Below are positions 41,466 through 48,905 of a stretch of DNA of 64,000 nucleotides, one piece after another. Under the pieces are notes generated by a model that was given only the letters and a program-made list of their open reading frames with translations, made no database searches and had not been told where the DNA came from. The position numbers and the translations under genes are program-made. Source of the DNA: Mycolicibacterium austroafricanum (GTDB taxonomy: Bacteria; Actinomycetota; Actinomycetes; Mycobacteriales; Mycobacteriaceae); assembly GCF_000612725.1 (NCBI RefSeq), contig NZ_HG964455.1, positions 1 to 64,000 of the forward strand, read 5' to 3'. Numbering within the stretch: position 1 is the first letter of the stretch; each line of letters opens with the position of its first letter.

Positions 41466-41481
41466 GCCGGCCTCCCTTTTA

Positions 41482-41509
41482 ACTTTACAAATATGGGTGA
41501 TTTTGTAAG
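41482..41509. promoter_or_regulatory. shared regulatory element, site G (minus orientation)
   Basis: Read on the minus strand: CTTACA (41509-41504), 16 nt, TAAAGT (41487-41482), then a short leader with GGGAGG to the CoA-transferase ATG. The arms CTTTACAAA and TTTTGTAAG give a near-palindrome. On the plus strand TTTACA-N17-AAGCCT points to the phosphotransferase gene. Confidence 0.65.
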
Positions 41510-41542
41510 CCTGTTCTGGCTACAGGTACAAGCCTAGGAGGC

Positions 41543-42688
41543 GTGTTGACCGTCATCACCCAGCGGATCGCAAGGGCCGCCGGTCTGGCCGCGCATCTGG
41601 GCCGCGCCCTCGGCAGGATCGGGACCGATGCACTGATCGGCCGCGCTCGTGCGCTGCCCCGCACGGTCGCCGATCTCGACGCCGCCGCGATGTCATCGGT
41701 CATCGGGCGCGCGGTGACGTCGGTGTCGGTGCTCGACGGCGACGCGGGCACGTCGTCGCGGGCCCGGCTGGCGCTCACCGGTGACGGCGTCCCCGAGTCG
41801 GTGTTCGTCAAAATGGCGGCCGAGACCGTCGGCACCCGCCTGATGGGTGAGCTGGGCAATCTCGCCGAGACCGAGACGCGGTTCTACCGGGAGCTTTCCC
41901 CGGAGCTCACCACCGGCGTACCGCTCAGCTACGGCTCCGCCTTCGACCCGTACACCGGCCGGTACATCCTCGTTCTTGAGGATCTCGCGGGCGGCGACTG
42001 CGAGTTCCCCGACACCTTGCACCCGATCGACGCGGATCGCGCCGCGCTCGTCGTCGAGCTGTTGGCCACCGTGCACGCGACGTTCTGGGGCCGCTTGCCC
42101 GCCCGGGGCCACGCCGGCCCGCTCGGCTGGCTCTACTCGGCGTCGGGCGACAGCGCATCCCTGCTCACCGCGCCGCTGCTGCGGACGTCGGCGCGGCGGC
42201 TGGCCGAACGCACCCCCCTGCCCGTGCACCGAGGTGGCTTCATCGACGACAACTACCGCGCCATCGCCTCGCTCGTCGACCGCCCGCCGCACACCGTCAT
42301 GCACGGCGACGCCCACCCCGGCAACCTGTACTTCCGCGACGGGCGGGCCGGGCTGCTGGACTGGCAGGCGGTGCGGCGCGGCCACCCCGGCCGGGAGCTG
42401 GCATACACGCTGGTCACCAGCATGACCACCGAGGATCGGCGGCGCTCGGAGCGGGATCTGCTCGATGTCTACCGGCGCGCGCTGGCGGCGTCGGGCGGGC
42501 CGGAGCTGGACGGTGACCAGCTGTGGGACCGCTACCGGCAGGGCGCGATGTACCCCTACGTCGCCACCCTGATCACCGCGGGCATGGGCGGGATGCAGGA
42601 CGACGGCATCGCGTTGAAGGGCCTGGAGCGGAGTCTGCACGCGCTCGACGACCTCGACACCGTCGCCCTGCTGGAGAAGAGTTTGTGA
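41543..42688 (+). CDS. aminoglycoside phosphotransferase-like kinase, 381 aa
   Basis: The kinase core is visible as VFVKMAAETVGTRLMGELGNLAETETRFYREL (nucleotide-binding Lys and Glu), YILVLEDLAGG (hinge), VMHGDAHPGNLYF (catalytic loop, HGDxxxxN) and LLDWQAV (metal-binding Asp). This is the APH/ecdysteroid-kinase-like superfamily, with members in catabolic clusters that phosphorylate small alcohols or lipids. GTG 41543 is very close to AGGAGG; TTG 41546 has better spacing. It is divergent from the CoA transferase across the shared element. Substrate unknown. Confidence 0.85.
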   Translation: MLTVITQRIARAAGLAAHLGRALGRIGTDALIGRARALPRTVADLDAAAMSSVIGRAVTSVSVLDGDAGTSSRARLALTGDGVPESVFVKMAAETVGTRLMGELGNLAETETRFYRELSPELTTGVPLSYGSAFDPYTGRYILVLEDLAGGDCEFPDTLHPIDADRAALVVELLATVHATFWGRLPARGHAGPLGWLYSASGDSASLLTAPLLRTSARRLAERTPLPVHRGGFIDDNYRAIASLVDRPPHTVMHGDAHPGNLYFRDGRAGLLDWQAVRRGHPGRELAYTLVTSMTTEDRRRSERDLLDVYRRALAASGGPELDGDQLWDRYRQGAMYPYVATLITAGMGGMQDDGIALKGLERSLHALDDLDTVALLEKSL

Positions 42689-42728
42689 GCGACGCCGCCC
42701 GCGTGCCACCGCTGCGCTGCCCGGACAC

Positions 42729-42756
42729 GCTTTACGATCGAGACCGAACCCGTAAG
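42729..42756. promoter_or_regulatory. weak copy of the shared regulatory element, site H (minus orientation)
   Basis: Read on the minus strand: CTTACG, 16 nt, TAAAGC; as a dyad, CTTTAC-N16-GTAAG, the same half-sites and spacing as site G. It lies just upstream of the TetR gene at 42770 and has no minus-strand gene to serve, so it would act as an operator rather than a promoter. Confidence 0.45.
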
Positions 42757-42769
42757 TGAGGCCAGGTAC

Positions 42770-43312
42770 GTGAACGAACCCGCAAGCGATGCCGCCGCCG
42801 CCGAGGACACCTCGACGAGGCACCGGATCCTCGTCGCCACCGCCGAGGTGCTCAGCCGCAGCGGGCAGACGAAGCTGAGCCTGTCCGAGGTCGCCCTTCA
42901 GGCCGGGGTGTCACGTCCGACCCTCTACCGCTGGTTCGCCGACAAGCCGGCCCTACTGGAAGCGTTCGGCATCTACGAGCGCGAGATGTTCGAGACCGGA
43001 ATCGCCAAGGCCACGGCCGGGCTGCGCGGCAACGACCGGGTGGACGCCGCGATGCGGTTCATCGTCGACTACCAGCAGTCCTATTCCGGCGTGCGGCTCG
43101 TCGACATCGAACCCGAGGTGGTCATCGGCCGCCTGGCCCACATCATCCCGGCGATGCGCGCCCAGCTGGAGAAACTGCTTCCCGGCCCCAACGGCGCGGT
43201 CAAGGCGGCCACGGCGATCCGGGTGGCCGTCTCGCATTACATCGTCCGCGCCGACGACGACGATCAGTTTCTGGCACAGTTGCGCCATTCGGTAGGAATA
43301 AAGCCGAGCTAA
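42770..43312 (+). CDS. TetR-family regulator, 180 aa (paralogue of 36629-37192)
   Basis: DNA-binding domain about residues 18-64: RHRILVATAEVLSRSGQTKLSLSEVALQAGVSRPTLYRWFADK. The recognition helix differs from that of the TetR protein at 36629 by Trp for Tyr only. The ligand domains are also related throughout (DIEPEVVIGRL versus DVEPDQVIKRL; both end FLAQLRH). So the two probably bind overlapping sites with different or related ligands. GTG 42770 has a weak AGG upstream. A copy of the shared element lies on each side: a weak one upstream and a strong one downstream in front of the aldehyde dehydrogenase. Confidence 0.88.
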   Translation: MNEPASDAAAAEDTSTRHRILVATAEVLSRSGQTKLSLSEVALQAGVSRPTLYRWFADKPALLEAFGIYEREMFETGIAKATAGLRGNDRVDAAMRFIVDYQQSYSGVRLVDIEPEVVIGRLAHIIPAMRAQLEKLLPGPNGAVKAATAIRVAVSHYIVRADDDDQFLAQLRHSVGIKPS

Positions 43313-43322
43313 CAGAAAACGC

Positions 43323-43350
43323 GTGACACCCGGCGTAAAACTTGTAAAGC
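43323..43350. promoter_or_regulatory. shared regulatory element, site I
   Basis: GTGACA (43323-43328), 16 nt, TAAAGC (43345-43350), then 8 nt to ATG 43359 of the aldehyde dehydrogenase. No divergent gene exists here, and the minus-strand -10 position reads CACGCG, having lost the final T that the divergent sites keep. The right half AAGCTGTC extends the dyad with GACA on the left. Confidence 0.75.
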
Positions 43351-43358
43351 TGTCAGGC

Positions 43359-44846
43359 ATGACGACGACCGAGACCGACACGGGTGTGCTCGCAGGCGAC
43401 GAGCGCATGCTCATCGACGGGGAACTGCAAATCACGGGCAGCGGAGCCACATTCGACGTGATCCACCCCGCCAGCGAGCAGGTCGCCGGGCGGGCCACCG
43501 ACGGCACCGTCGAGGACATGGCCCGCGCCTGCAGCGCGGCGCGGCGGGCATTCGACGAGACCGACTGGTCACGGGACCTGGACTTCCGGTATCACTGCCT
43601 GACCCAGCTGCACGAGGCGCTGGAGCGCAACAAGGAGCGGCTGCGCCGCATCCTGATCACCGAGGTCGGCTGCCCCGTCTCGGTGTCCGGCAGCCAGATC
43701 GAGAGCCCGATCGAGGAGGTCAAGCACTGGGCCGAGCACGGCCGGGATTTCGACTACCTGGTCGACAACGGCGTGCATGACACCCCGCTGGGGCCGGCGC
43801 GGCGCAAGATCCACTACGAAGCGGTCGGTGTGGTCGGCGCGATCACCCCGTGGAACGTGCCGTTCTACCTCAACATCGCCGAGACGGTGCCTGCGCTGAT
43901 GGCCGGGAACACCGTCGTGCTCAAACCCGCGCAGCTCACGCCGTGGTCGGGCACCGAGTACGGGCGCATCGTGGCCGAGGAGACCGACATCCCGGCAGGT
44001 GTGTTCAACGTGGTGGTCTCCAACGCCAACGAGGTGGGCGCCGCGCTGTCGGCCGATCCGCGGGTGGACATGATCACGTTCACCGGCTCGACCGCCACCG
44101 GCCGCGCGATCCTGGCCGCCGGCGCTCCGACGGTGAAGAAGACGCTGCTGGAACTCGGTGGCAAGTCCGCCCACATCGTGCTCGACGACGCCGACTTCAA
44201 CGCCGCGCTGCCACTGGCCGCGATGATGGCGTGCGTGATGTCGGGGCAGAGCTGCATCCTGCCCAGCCGGATCCTGTTGCCGCGCAGCCGCTATGACGAG
44301 GGCATCGAGATCCTCAAGACCATGATGGAAGGATTCCCGGTCGGCGACCCGTGGACTCCCGGCAACATGCAGGGCCCGCAGATCAGCGAAGCCCAGCGGC
44401 AGAAGGTCCTCGGTTTGATCAAGAGCGGCATCGACTCGGGTGCCCGGCTGGTCACCGGGGGCGGCATCCCGGAGAACCTGCCGGTCGGCTACTACACCCA
44501 ACCGACGCTGCTGGCCGACGTCGATCCCGATTCGCAGGTCGCGCAGGAGGAGATCTTCGGCCCGGTGCTGACCGTCACCCCGTACGACACCGACGACGAC
44601 GCGATCGCAATCGCCAACAACACGATCTACGGCCTGTCCGGTGAGGTCAGCAGCGCCGACGTCGACCGCGCGTTCGCCGTCGCCTGCCGGATGCGCACCG
44701 GCAACGTGACCATCAACGGCAAGAGCCACTTCGGAATCGGCAGCCCGTTCGGCGGCACCAAACAGAGCGGCCTGGGCTACCGCAACGGCGAAGAGGGCTA
44801 CAAGGAGTACCTCGAGGCCAAGACCATCGGCATGCCCGACCAGTGA
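43359..44846 (+). CDS. NAD-dependent aldehyde dehydrogenase, 495 aa
   Basis: Classical ALDH fold with the catalytic Cys in MSGQSCILPSR (about residue 299), the general base Glu in LELGGKSAHIV (about 265) and the N-terminal cofactor region GAITPWNVPFYLNIAETVPALMAGNTVVLKPA. The C-terminal FGIGSPFGGTKQSGLGYRNGEEG is typical. It oxidises an aldehyde to the acid, here probably an intermediate of the island's pathway. Leaderless ATG 8 nt from TAAAGC. The stop overlaps the GTG of the following NTF2-like gene. A decayed copy of its last 83 bp lies at 45523-45605. Confidence 0.95.
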   Translation: MTTTETDTGVLAGDERMLIDGELQITGSGATFDVIHPASEQVAGRATDGTVEDMARACSAARRAFDETDWSRDLDFRYHCLTQLHEALERNKERLRRILITEVGCPVSVSGSQIESPIEEVKHWAEHGRDFDYLVDNGVHDTPLGPARRKIHYEAVGVVGAITPWNVPFYLNIAETVPALMAGNTVVLKPAQLTPWSGTEYGRIVAEETDIPAGVFNVVVSNANEVGAALSADPRVDMITFTGSTATGRAILAAGAPTVKKTLLELGGKSAHIVLDDADFNAALPLAAMMACVMSGQSCILPSRILLPRSRYDEGIEILKTMMEGFPVGDPWTPGNMQGPQISEAQRQKVLGLIKSGIDSGARLVTGGGIPENLPVGYYTQPTLLADVDPDSQVAQEEIFGPVLTVTPYDTDDDAIAIANNTIYGLSGEVSSADVDRAFAVACRMRTGNVTINGKSHFGIGSPFGGTKQSGLGYRNGEEGYKEYLEAKTIGMPDQ

Positions 44847-45388
44847 GCGAGCGTGCGAGCGAACCGTTCATGACGAGCGAGCGTGCGAGCGAACCGTTCA
44901 TGACGAGCGAGCGTGCGAGCGAACCGTTCATGACGAGCGAGCGTGCGAGCGAACCGTTCATGACGAGCGACGCCGAACAGATCGCCGGGCTGCTGTACCG
45001 GTACGCCCGGGCCGTCGACACCAAGGACTGGGAGCTGTACCGCTCGGTGTTCACCGACGATGCGCACATCGACTATTCGTCGGCCGGCGCCGTCGTCGGC
45101 GGCCGTGACGAAGTCGTCGAGTGGTTCGCCGCGAACTTCGGGGTGATCCCGTGGAGCATGCACTACATCACCAACATCGAAGTCACCGATTTCAATACGG
45201 ACGTCGACGGCGACACCGCCACGGTGCGCGCGATGTTCTACAACCCGATGCAGTTGCCGGGCATGGCGGAGCAGAGCGCGTGCGGTGGCTACTACCACCA
45301 CGAGGTGGTTCGCACCCCTGACGGCTGGCACAGCCGTCGGCTGCGCGAGGACAACGTATGGTTCGTCAACGCGCCGGGCGTGCCGTGA
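44843..45388 (+). CDS. SnoaL/NTF2-like protein with variable repeat N-terminus, 181 aa
   Basis: From about residue 42 the protein is an NTF2-like fold: SDAEQIAGLLYRYARAVDTKDWELYRSVFTDDAHIDYSSAG, a central sheet (SMHYITNIEVTDFNTDVDGDTATVRAMFY) and a closing CGGYYHHEVVRTPDGWHSRRLRED. Members bind or isomerise small hydrophobic ligands. GTG 44843 overlaps the aldehyde dehydrogenase stop (GTGA). The four ATG codons in the tandem repeats are equally possible starts; the domain itself needs only the last (44960, 142 aa). The SERASEPFMT repeats are probably dispensable. Confidence 0.82.
   Translation: MSERASEPFMTSERASEPFMTSERASEPFMTSERASEPFMTSDAEQIAGLLYRYARAVDTKDWELYRSVFTDDAHIDYSSAGAVVGGRDEVVEWFAANFGVIPWSMHYITNIEVTDFNTDVDGDTATVRAMFYNPMQLPGMAEQSACGGYYHHEVVRTPDGWHSRRLREDNVWFVNAPGVP
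44845..44964 (+). repeat. four tandem 30-bp repeats at the start of the NTF2-like gene
   Basis: Four exact copies of a 30-bp unit beginning GAGCGAGCGTGCGAGCG run from 44845 to 44964; a six-base fifth start follows. The unit length is a multiple of three, so the frame stays open and encodes the decapeptide SERASEPFMT four times. Each unit contains an in-frame ATG (44870, 44900, 44930, 44960). Confidence 0.97.
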
Positions 45389-45432
45389 CGCCTCAGCTCT
45401 GAGTAGCCCGCATTCCACCGTTCAGGACCGGA

Positions 45433-45520
45433 GTCCAATTCTGCGCCGGCGCCGGATTCAACGGAATCACGCCGACGCGCACCAGCGGGCCGAGCCTGCC
45501 GTGCAGCTTCTCGCCGACAG
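45433..45520 (-). pseudogene. rlmN 3' fragment (decayed duplicate)
   Basis: Read on the minus strand, the fragment encodes GEKLHGRLGPLV, then RVGVIPLNPAPAQNW, which matches GKKLHGKLGPLV and HVNLIPLNPTPGSEW of the intact rlmN at 48902-49999. The DNA is clearly alignable over this length with many substitutions. It has no start and no radical-SAM part. It abuts a fragment of the aldehyde dehydrogenase gene, so both are scars of one rearrangement. Confidence 0.85.
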
Positions 45521-45522
45521 GG

Positions 45523-45605
45523 CAGAGCGACCTGGGTGACCGCAACGGCATGGAGAGCTGCCCGGACTATTTTGTGTCCAGACCGTCGGCACGCCCGGCC
45601 AGTGA
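45523..45605 (+). pseudogene. aldehyde dehydrogenase 3' fragment (decayed duplicate)
   Basis: CAGAGCGACCTGGG to the TGA at 45603-45605 aligns with the last 84 bp of the aldehyde dehydrogenase gene (44763-44846), with a 1-bp deletion that breaks the frame and many substitutions. The end GCCCGGCCAGTGAGCGA matches GCCCGACCAGTGAGCGA of the intact gene. It follows the rlmN fragment directly. Confidence 0.85.
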
Positions 45606-45908
45606 GCGACGAGATCCGACGGACATCTGGAAGAAGAATTTTGAGTGAACGTCAATATTTGCTGAGGTTACCGGTTCGTGGCGCCGTCGGCATTGGCGAC
45701 GGTACCAAATCGGGAAAGCTGGAGCGTAGCGGCCAGCCGGCGTCATCCGTAGCGTAATCACTTCTATAACAGAGGAACTGTCGAGTCACCCCGACAGCCG
45801 GTCAGGTCCGCATCACGTGGCCGCCCGCCGCTTCCACGTGGTAGGAATAGCTGCGCCCCTGGGCGCCCCGCATATTTGCTGCTGCTTGATGGTGGGAAGA
45901 GGGCCTTG
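45606..45908. other. intergenic region upstream of the large secreted protein gene
   Basis: About 300 bp with locally lower GC than the surroundings (for example around 45630-45665 and 45755-45775). GTGAGCGACGAGATC right after the pseudogene stop may be the start of a lost copy of the NTF2-like gene. The promoter of the large gene should lie here; AGGAACTG and TATAAC stretches are present, but I cannot assign a convincing -35/-10 pair. No other gene is seen. Confidence 0.5.
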
Positions 45909-48905
45909 ATGTCAGCTCATGCGCGACGCCGGCAGACCAGTGCAGCGACGAAGGGGTCGCGTCGGGTGGACCGACAGTCACGGATCGAGCCCTATGCCTG
46001 GCTGGGAGCGGGTGCGGTCACGCTGGGCATCGGGGCGGCTTTGGTCGGCGGAGCCGGTGTCGCGCACGCCGAGGACGGAGCGGACGGCGGCTCGCCGTCG
46101 ACGTCCACCTCGAGCTCGACCTCCGAAAGCAGCCGCAGCACTCAGCACTCGGACGCCGCGGGCGATGGTGACACCGACAGTGCTACGCAGCAGCCGAGGA
46201 GTGACCTGCCGTCGTCGGGCCGCGTGGAAGACCCAGAGCCGCAACAAGAGCCTGATCCGAACGGTGCATCGAGCTCGGTGGTGGACTCCGCGGAATCGAG
46301 CGCGTCTGACCCGGAACTCCCACCCGATGATGGCGGGACGGAATCCGAAGAGGCAGCGTCCGATTCGGCACCGGCACGTGCCGGCACGCGCACCGACAAT
46401 TCAGATGCTTCGACTCCGGTCGAGGGAGGCAGCGACGGCCGGAAGTCCGCTGCGCAAGCCGACGACCACAGTGCGGAGCGGACCGCGTCACCAAACACGG
46501 CGGCGACAGACGCGACGTCGAGCATTCCGCCGGAGGACCCCCCGGTCGGCAACGTGGGCATCGACGTCGCGGAAGCAGAAGCTGACCCCGACGGCGCCGC
46601 GACGTCCTCGACGCAATGGCTTGCGGCGGCCACCTCGCAACACGAAGCGGCCGACACCATGGTTGCGGCCATCGTTCCCATGCCCCCAGCCGGTGTCTCG
46701 ACACAGACGGTGAATCCGAGTCGCCCGGTCAACCGCTTCGCGCTGGCGGTCCACACTCTTCTGAAACCCATCGGGAAGCTTCTGACCGAGCTGGGGGGAC
46801 TCATCCTGGGCGCCCGCGCCGACCCGGTCCCTCCCGGCGCATGCCGGGACGGCGTCTGCAATCCCACCACTGACATCCCACTTCCCTGGGTTCGCAACGA
46901 AGTCACCGTCCTGAACCTGACCGGCAGGCGGGTCACCCTGACCGACCTCGACACCAAGCTTCCGCTGACCTACGGCCCGCAGGAAGGGTTCGTCCTCGAG
47001 AATGCGCGCCAGGTCGAGCTGGCGTTCTACCAGGGCAACAGTTACTGGGACGAAGACTGGACCTACGAGGGCACGATGATCTGGTCGGACGGATCCACGA
47101 CCGTCAGCGTGGACGTCGACGCAGGCGGCGCCACTGCGTCGACCTCCGACAGCGGCGTGCAGACCGTCATCTTCGAGACTCCGGAATCCATCGGCGGCCC
47201 GTCGCTCATCTCACTCCGGCAGACGTTGGTGCTCCTGCCGGAGGCCGGCACCGTGATCACCATCGACAGCACGGACCCCGTCGGGCAAGCGCTCGTCGCC
47301 TCGGCCCTGTGCAAGGTGTCGGGCAGCTGCACCCAGGAAGTCGTCGACGAGCAGGTCATGCTCAGCGCGCCGAAGCAGGTCGGCAATACACTGTTCAACG
47401 CCGGAAGCGTCGTCTCGACCAATAGGTACAAGGTCGTCCACGAGGTGACCAAGACCAGCGGTGTCGAGGAAAACCTGAAGGTGGTCGCCGGCACCTCATT
47501 GAATTTCTCCCTCGGGCCGCTCGCCTTCCAGACCGAAATCGGCGCGCTGGTGCAACAGAAGTACGGGCACAGCTGGAGCGACGGCATCACCACCGAGTCC
47601 CAAGTGGATCTGGATGTGCCGCCCGGAAGCTACGGCCAGATCTACGTGCAGTACCCCGAATATCACGACTACGTCAACATGACGTTGACCAATTCGGGTG
47701 TCACCATCACGATTCCCGACGTCGAGTACGTCAGCCTGGCACCCTCGGGCGCCCTCGACAAGGAGGGGAACCCGGTCGCGGTCACCTACTCCACTGTCGA
47801 CTGGGAGATCGGGACCGGCCCACACCCCTACCCCGATTCCAATTCAGAGCCGACGCCTCCGGAGACCGCTGCCGTCGGCTTTGTGACCCCGCCCGACATC
47901 GCGGCGCCCGCCCCGGCGCCCACTGCCAAACCGAAGTCCCTGTTCGGCATCATCGGCGGCTATCTGCGGGATCAAGTTCGGGCGTTCCGCATGCTGCCGA
48001 ACATCGTGTTCGCCGGCCGAGCCATCAGCTCACAGACGATCCGGGTCGTCAACCTCACGCCCTACGCGCAGACGCTCAGCAGCATCACCGGCGAATACGA
48101 GGAAGACGACTCCCCGGAGAAGGGCTTTGTCCTGCAACCCTTCCAGGAGATCGACATCCAGGTGGATTACAACGTCTTCCAGGACCAAGAGACGTACGTG
48201 ACGTGGACCAACGCGACGGGTATCGCCGCCTCGGCGGAGCTGAAGGTTTTCAACGGGGGCAGTGCACCCCGGGTCACCTGCCAGAGCGACGGTTGCATGG
48301 CGGGCAGCTACGACCGCGACAGCGCCGTCATGTACCTGATCTACCCGTATGACACACCGGGCCGAATGGACGTCACGAACGACCCGAACCTCGCGGCTGC
48401 AGCGGTCGACGTGGCGTGCGCGCCGGGCTATGACGACGCGATGCCCGGCTCGTGCGGGGTGAACGTCACCGGCGACACCTACTACAACGCGCCGACATCG
48501 GGACCCGTCCAGCAGCAGAACAACTTTGGCTCCCAGACGAACTCGTACTACTACACCATCACCACCACGAAGAGTGAGTCGGCGAGCTGGGCCGCCGGCG
48601 GGGGCGTCAAGCTCAAGGAGAAGGCCGGTGTGTTCGTCGGCCTGCAGATCGAGATCGAGGCATCCGTGCTGTACAACAGTTCGGTCCAGGTCAAGGACTC
48701 GGAGTCGAGCACAGTCGTACAGAACTTGCTCCCGGATTATGGGGGCGCCATCTACATCGGCGATCCCTACCTCCGCACGTACGGCGACTACATCGTCAAC
48801 CTGCCCAACCTCACCATGGTCGTCACCGGCCAGTGGATCGAGGCGGCGTCCGGGCTCGCCGCTCAGGGACCGGTGGCCAACGTCGTCGACTACCCGCTGA
48901 GCTAG
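45909..48905 (+). CDS. large secreted protein with two homologous beta-rich (aerolysin-like?) modules, 998 aa
   Basis: ATG 45909 follows AGAGGG at 5 nt. The N-terminus has an Arg-rich segment, then a hydrophobic stretch (YAWLGAGAVTLGIGAALVGG) ending AHA, a Sec signal with a late cleavage site typical of long mycobacterial secreted proteins. Residues about 50-240 are a Ser/Asp/Glu-rich disordered linker. Two modules follow (about 320-600 and 705-998) that resemble each other: VTVLNLT/IRVVNLT, QEGFVL/EKGFVL, a Cys pair, then a Ser/Thr-rich alternating segment and PPGSYGQIYVQYPEYHDYV/LPDYGGAIYIGDPYLRTYGDYIV. This alternating pattern resembles aerolysin/ETX-MTX2 pore-forming proteins. Function is inferred only. 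The stop overlaps the rlmN stop. Confidence 0.7.
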   Translation: MSAHARRRQTSAATKGSRRVDRQSRIEPYAWLGAGAVTLGIGAALVGGAGVAHAEDGADGGSPSTSTSSSTSESSRSTQHSDAAGDGDTDSATQQPRSDLPSSGRVEDPEPQQEPDPNGASSSVVDSAESSASDPELPPDDGGTESEEAASDSAPARAGTRTDNSDASTPVEGGSDGRKSAAQADDHSAERTASPNTAATDATSSIPPEDPPVGNVGIDVAEAEADPDGAATSSTQWLAAATSQHEAADTMVAAIVPMPPAGVSTQTVNPSRPVNRFALAVHTLLKPIGKLLTELGGLILGARADPVPPGACRDGVCNPTTDIPLPWVRNEVTVLNLTGRRVTLTDLDTKLPLTYGPQEGFVLENARQVELAFYQGNSYWDEDWTYEGTMIWSDGSTTVSVDVDAGGATASTSDSGVQTVIFETPESIGGPSLISLRQTLVLLPEAGTVITIDSTDPVGQALVASALCKVSGSCTQEVVDEQVMLSAPKQVGNTLFNAGSVVSTNRYKVVHEVTKTSGVEENLKVVAGTSLNFSLGPLAFQTEIGALVQQKYGHSWSDGITTESQVDLDVPPGSYGQIYVQYPEYHDYVNMTLTNSGVTITIPDVEYVSLAPSGALDKEGNPVAVTYSTVDWEIGTGPHPYPDSNSEPTPPETAAVGFVTPPDIAAPAPAPTAKPKSLFGIIGGYLRDQVRAFRMLPNIVFAGRAISSQTIRVVNLTPYAQTLSSITGEYEEDDSPEKGFVLQPFQEIDIQVDYNVFQDQETYVTWTNATGIAASAELKVFNGGSAPRVTCQSDGCMAGSYDRDSAVMYLIYPYDTPGRMDVTNDPNLAAAAVDVACAPGYDDAMPGSCGVNVTGDTYYNAPTSGPVQQQNNFGSQTNSYYYTITTTKSESASWAAGGGVKLKEKAGVFVGLQIEIEASVLYNSSVQVKDSESSTVVQNLLPDYGGAIYIGDPYLRTYGDYIVNLPNLTMVVTGQWIEAASGLAAQGPVANVVDYPLS

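Noticed and set aside
17392..43350. Shared element as a KstR or KstR2 operator (cholesterol catabolism)
   Set aside because: The half-sites GACACTTAC/GTAAAG do not match the TAGAACACGTTCTA or AAGCAAG/CTTGCTT patterns I know for those regulators.
17392..43350. Shared element as a purely ECF-sigma promoter
   Set aside because: The boxes are close to TTGACA and TANNNT, i.e. housekeeping-type, and the dyad symmetry with both-strand use suggests operator function as well.
44845..44964. Possible CRISPR array (four regular repeats)
   Set aside because: The copies are directly adjacent with no spacers, lie in frame inside a gene, and no cas genes are nearby; this is a coding tandem repeat.
45467..45655. 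62-codon minus-strand frame in the gap after the NTF2-like gene
   Set aside because: It runs through the rlmN/ALDH pseudogene scar in another phase and has no independent support.
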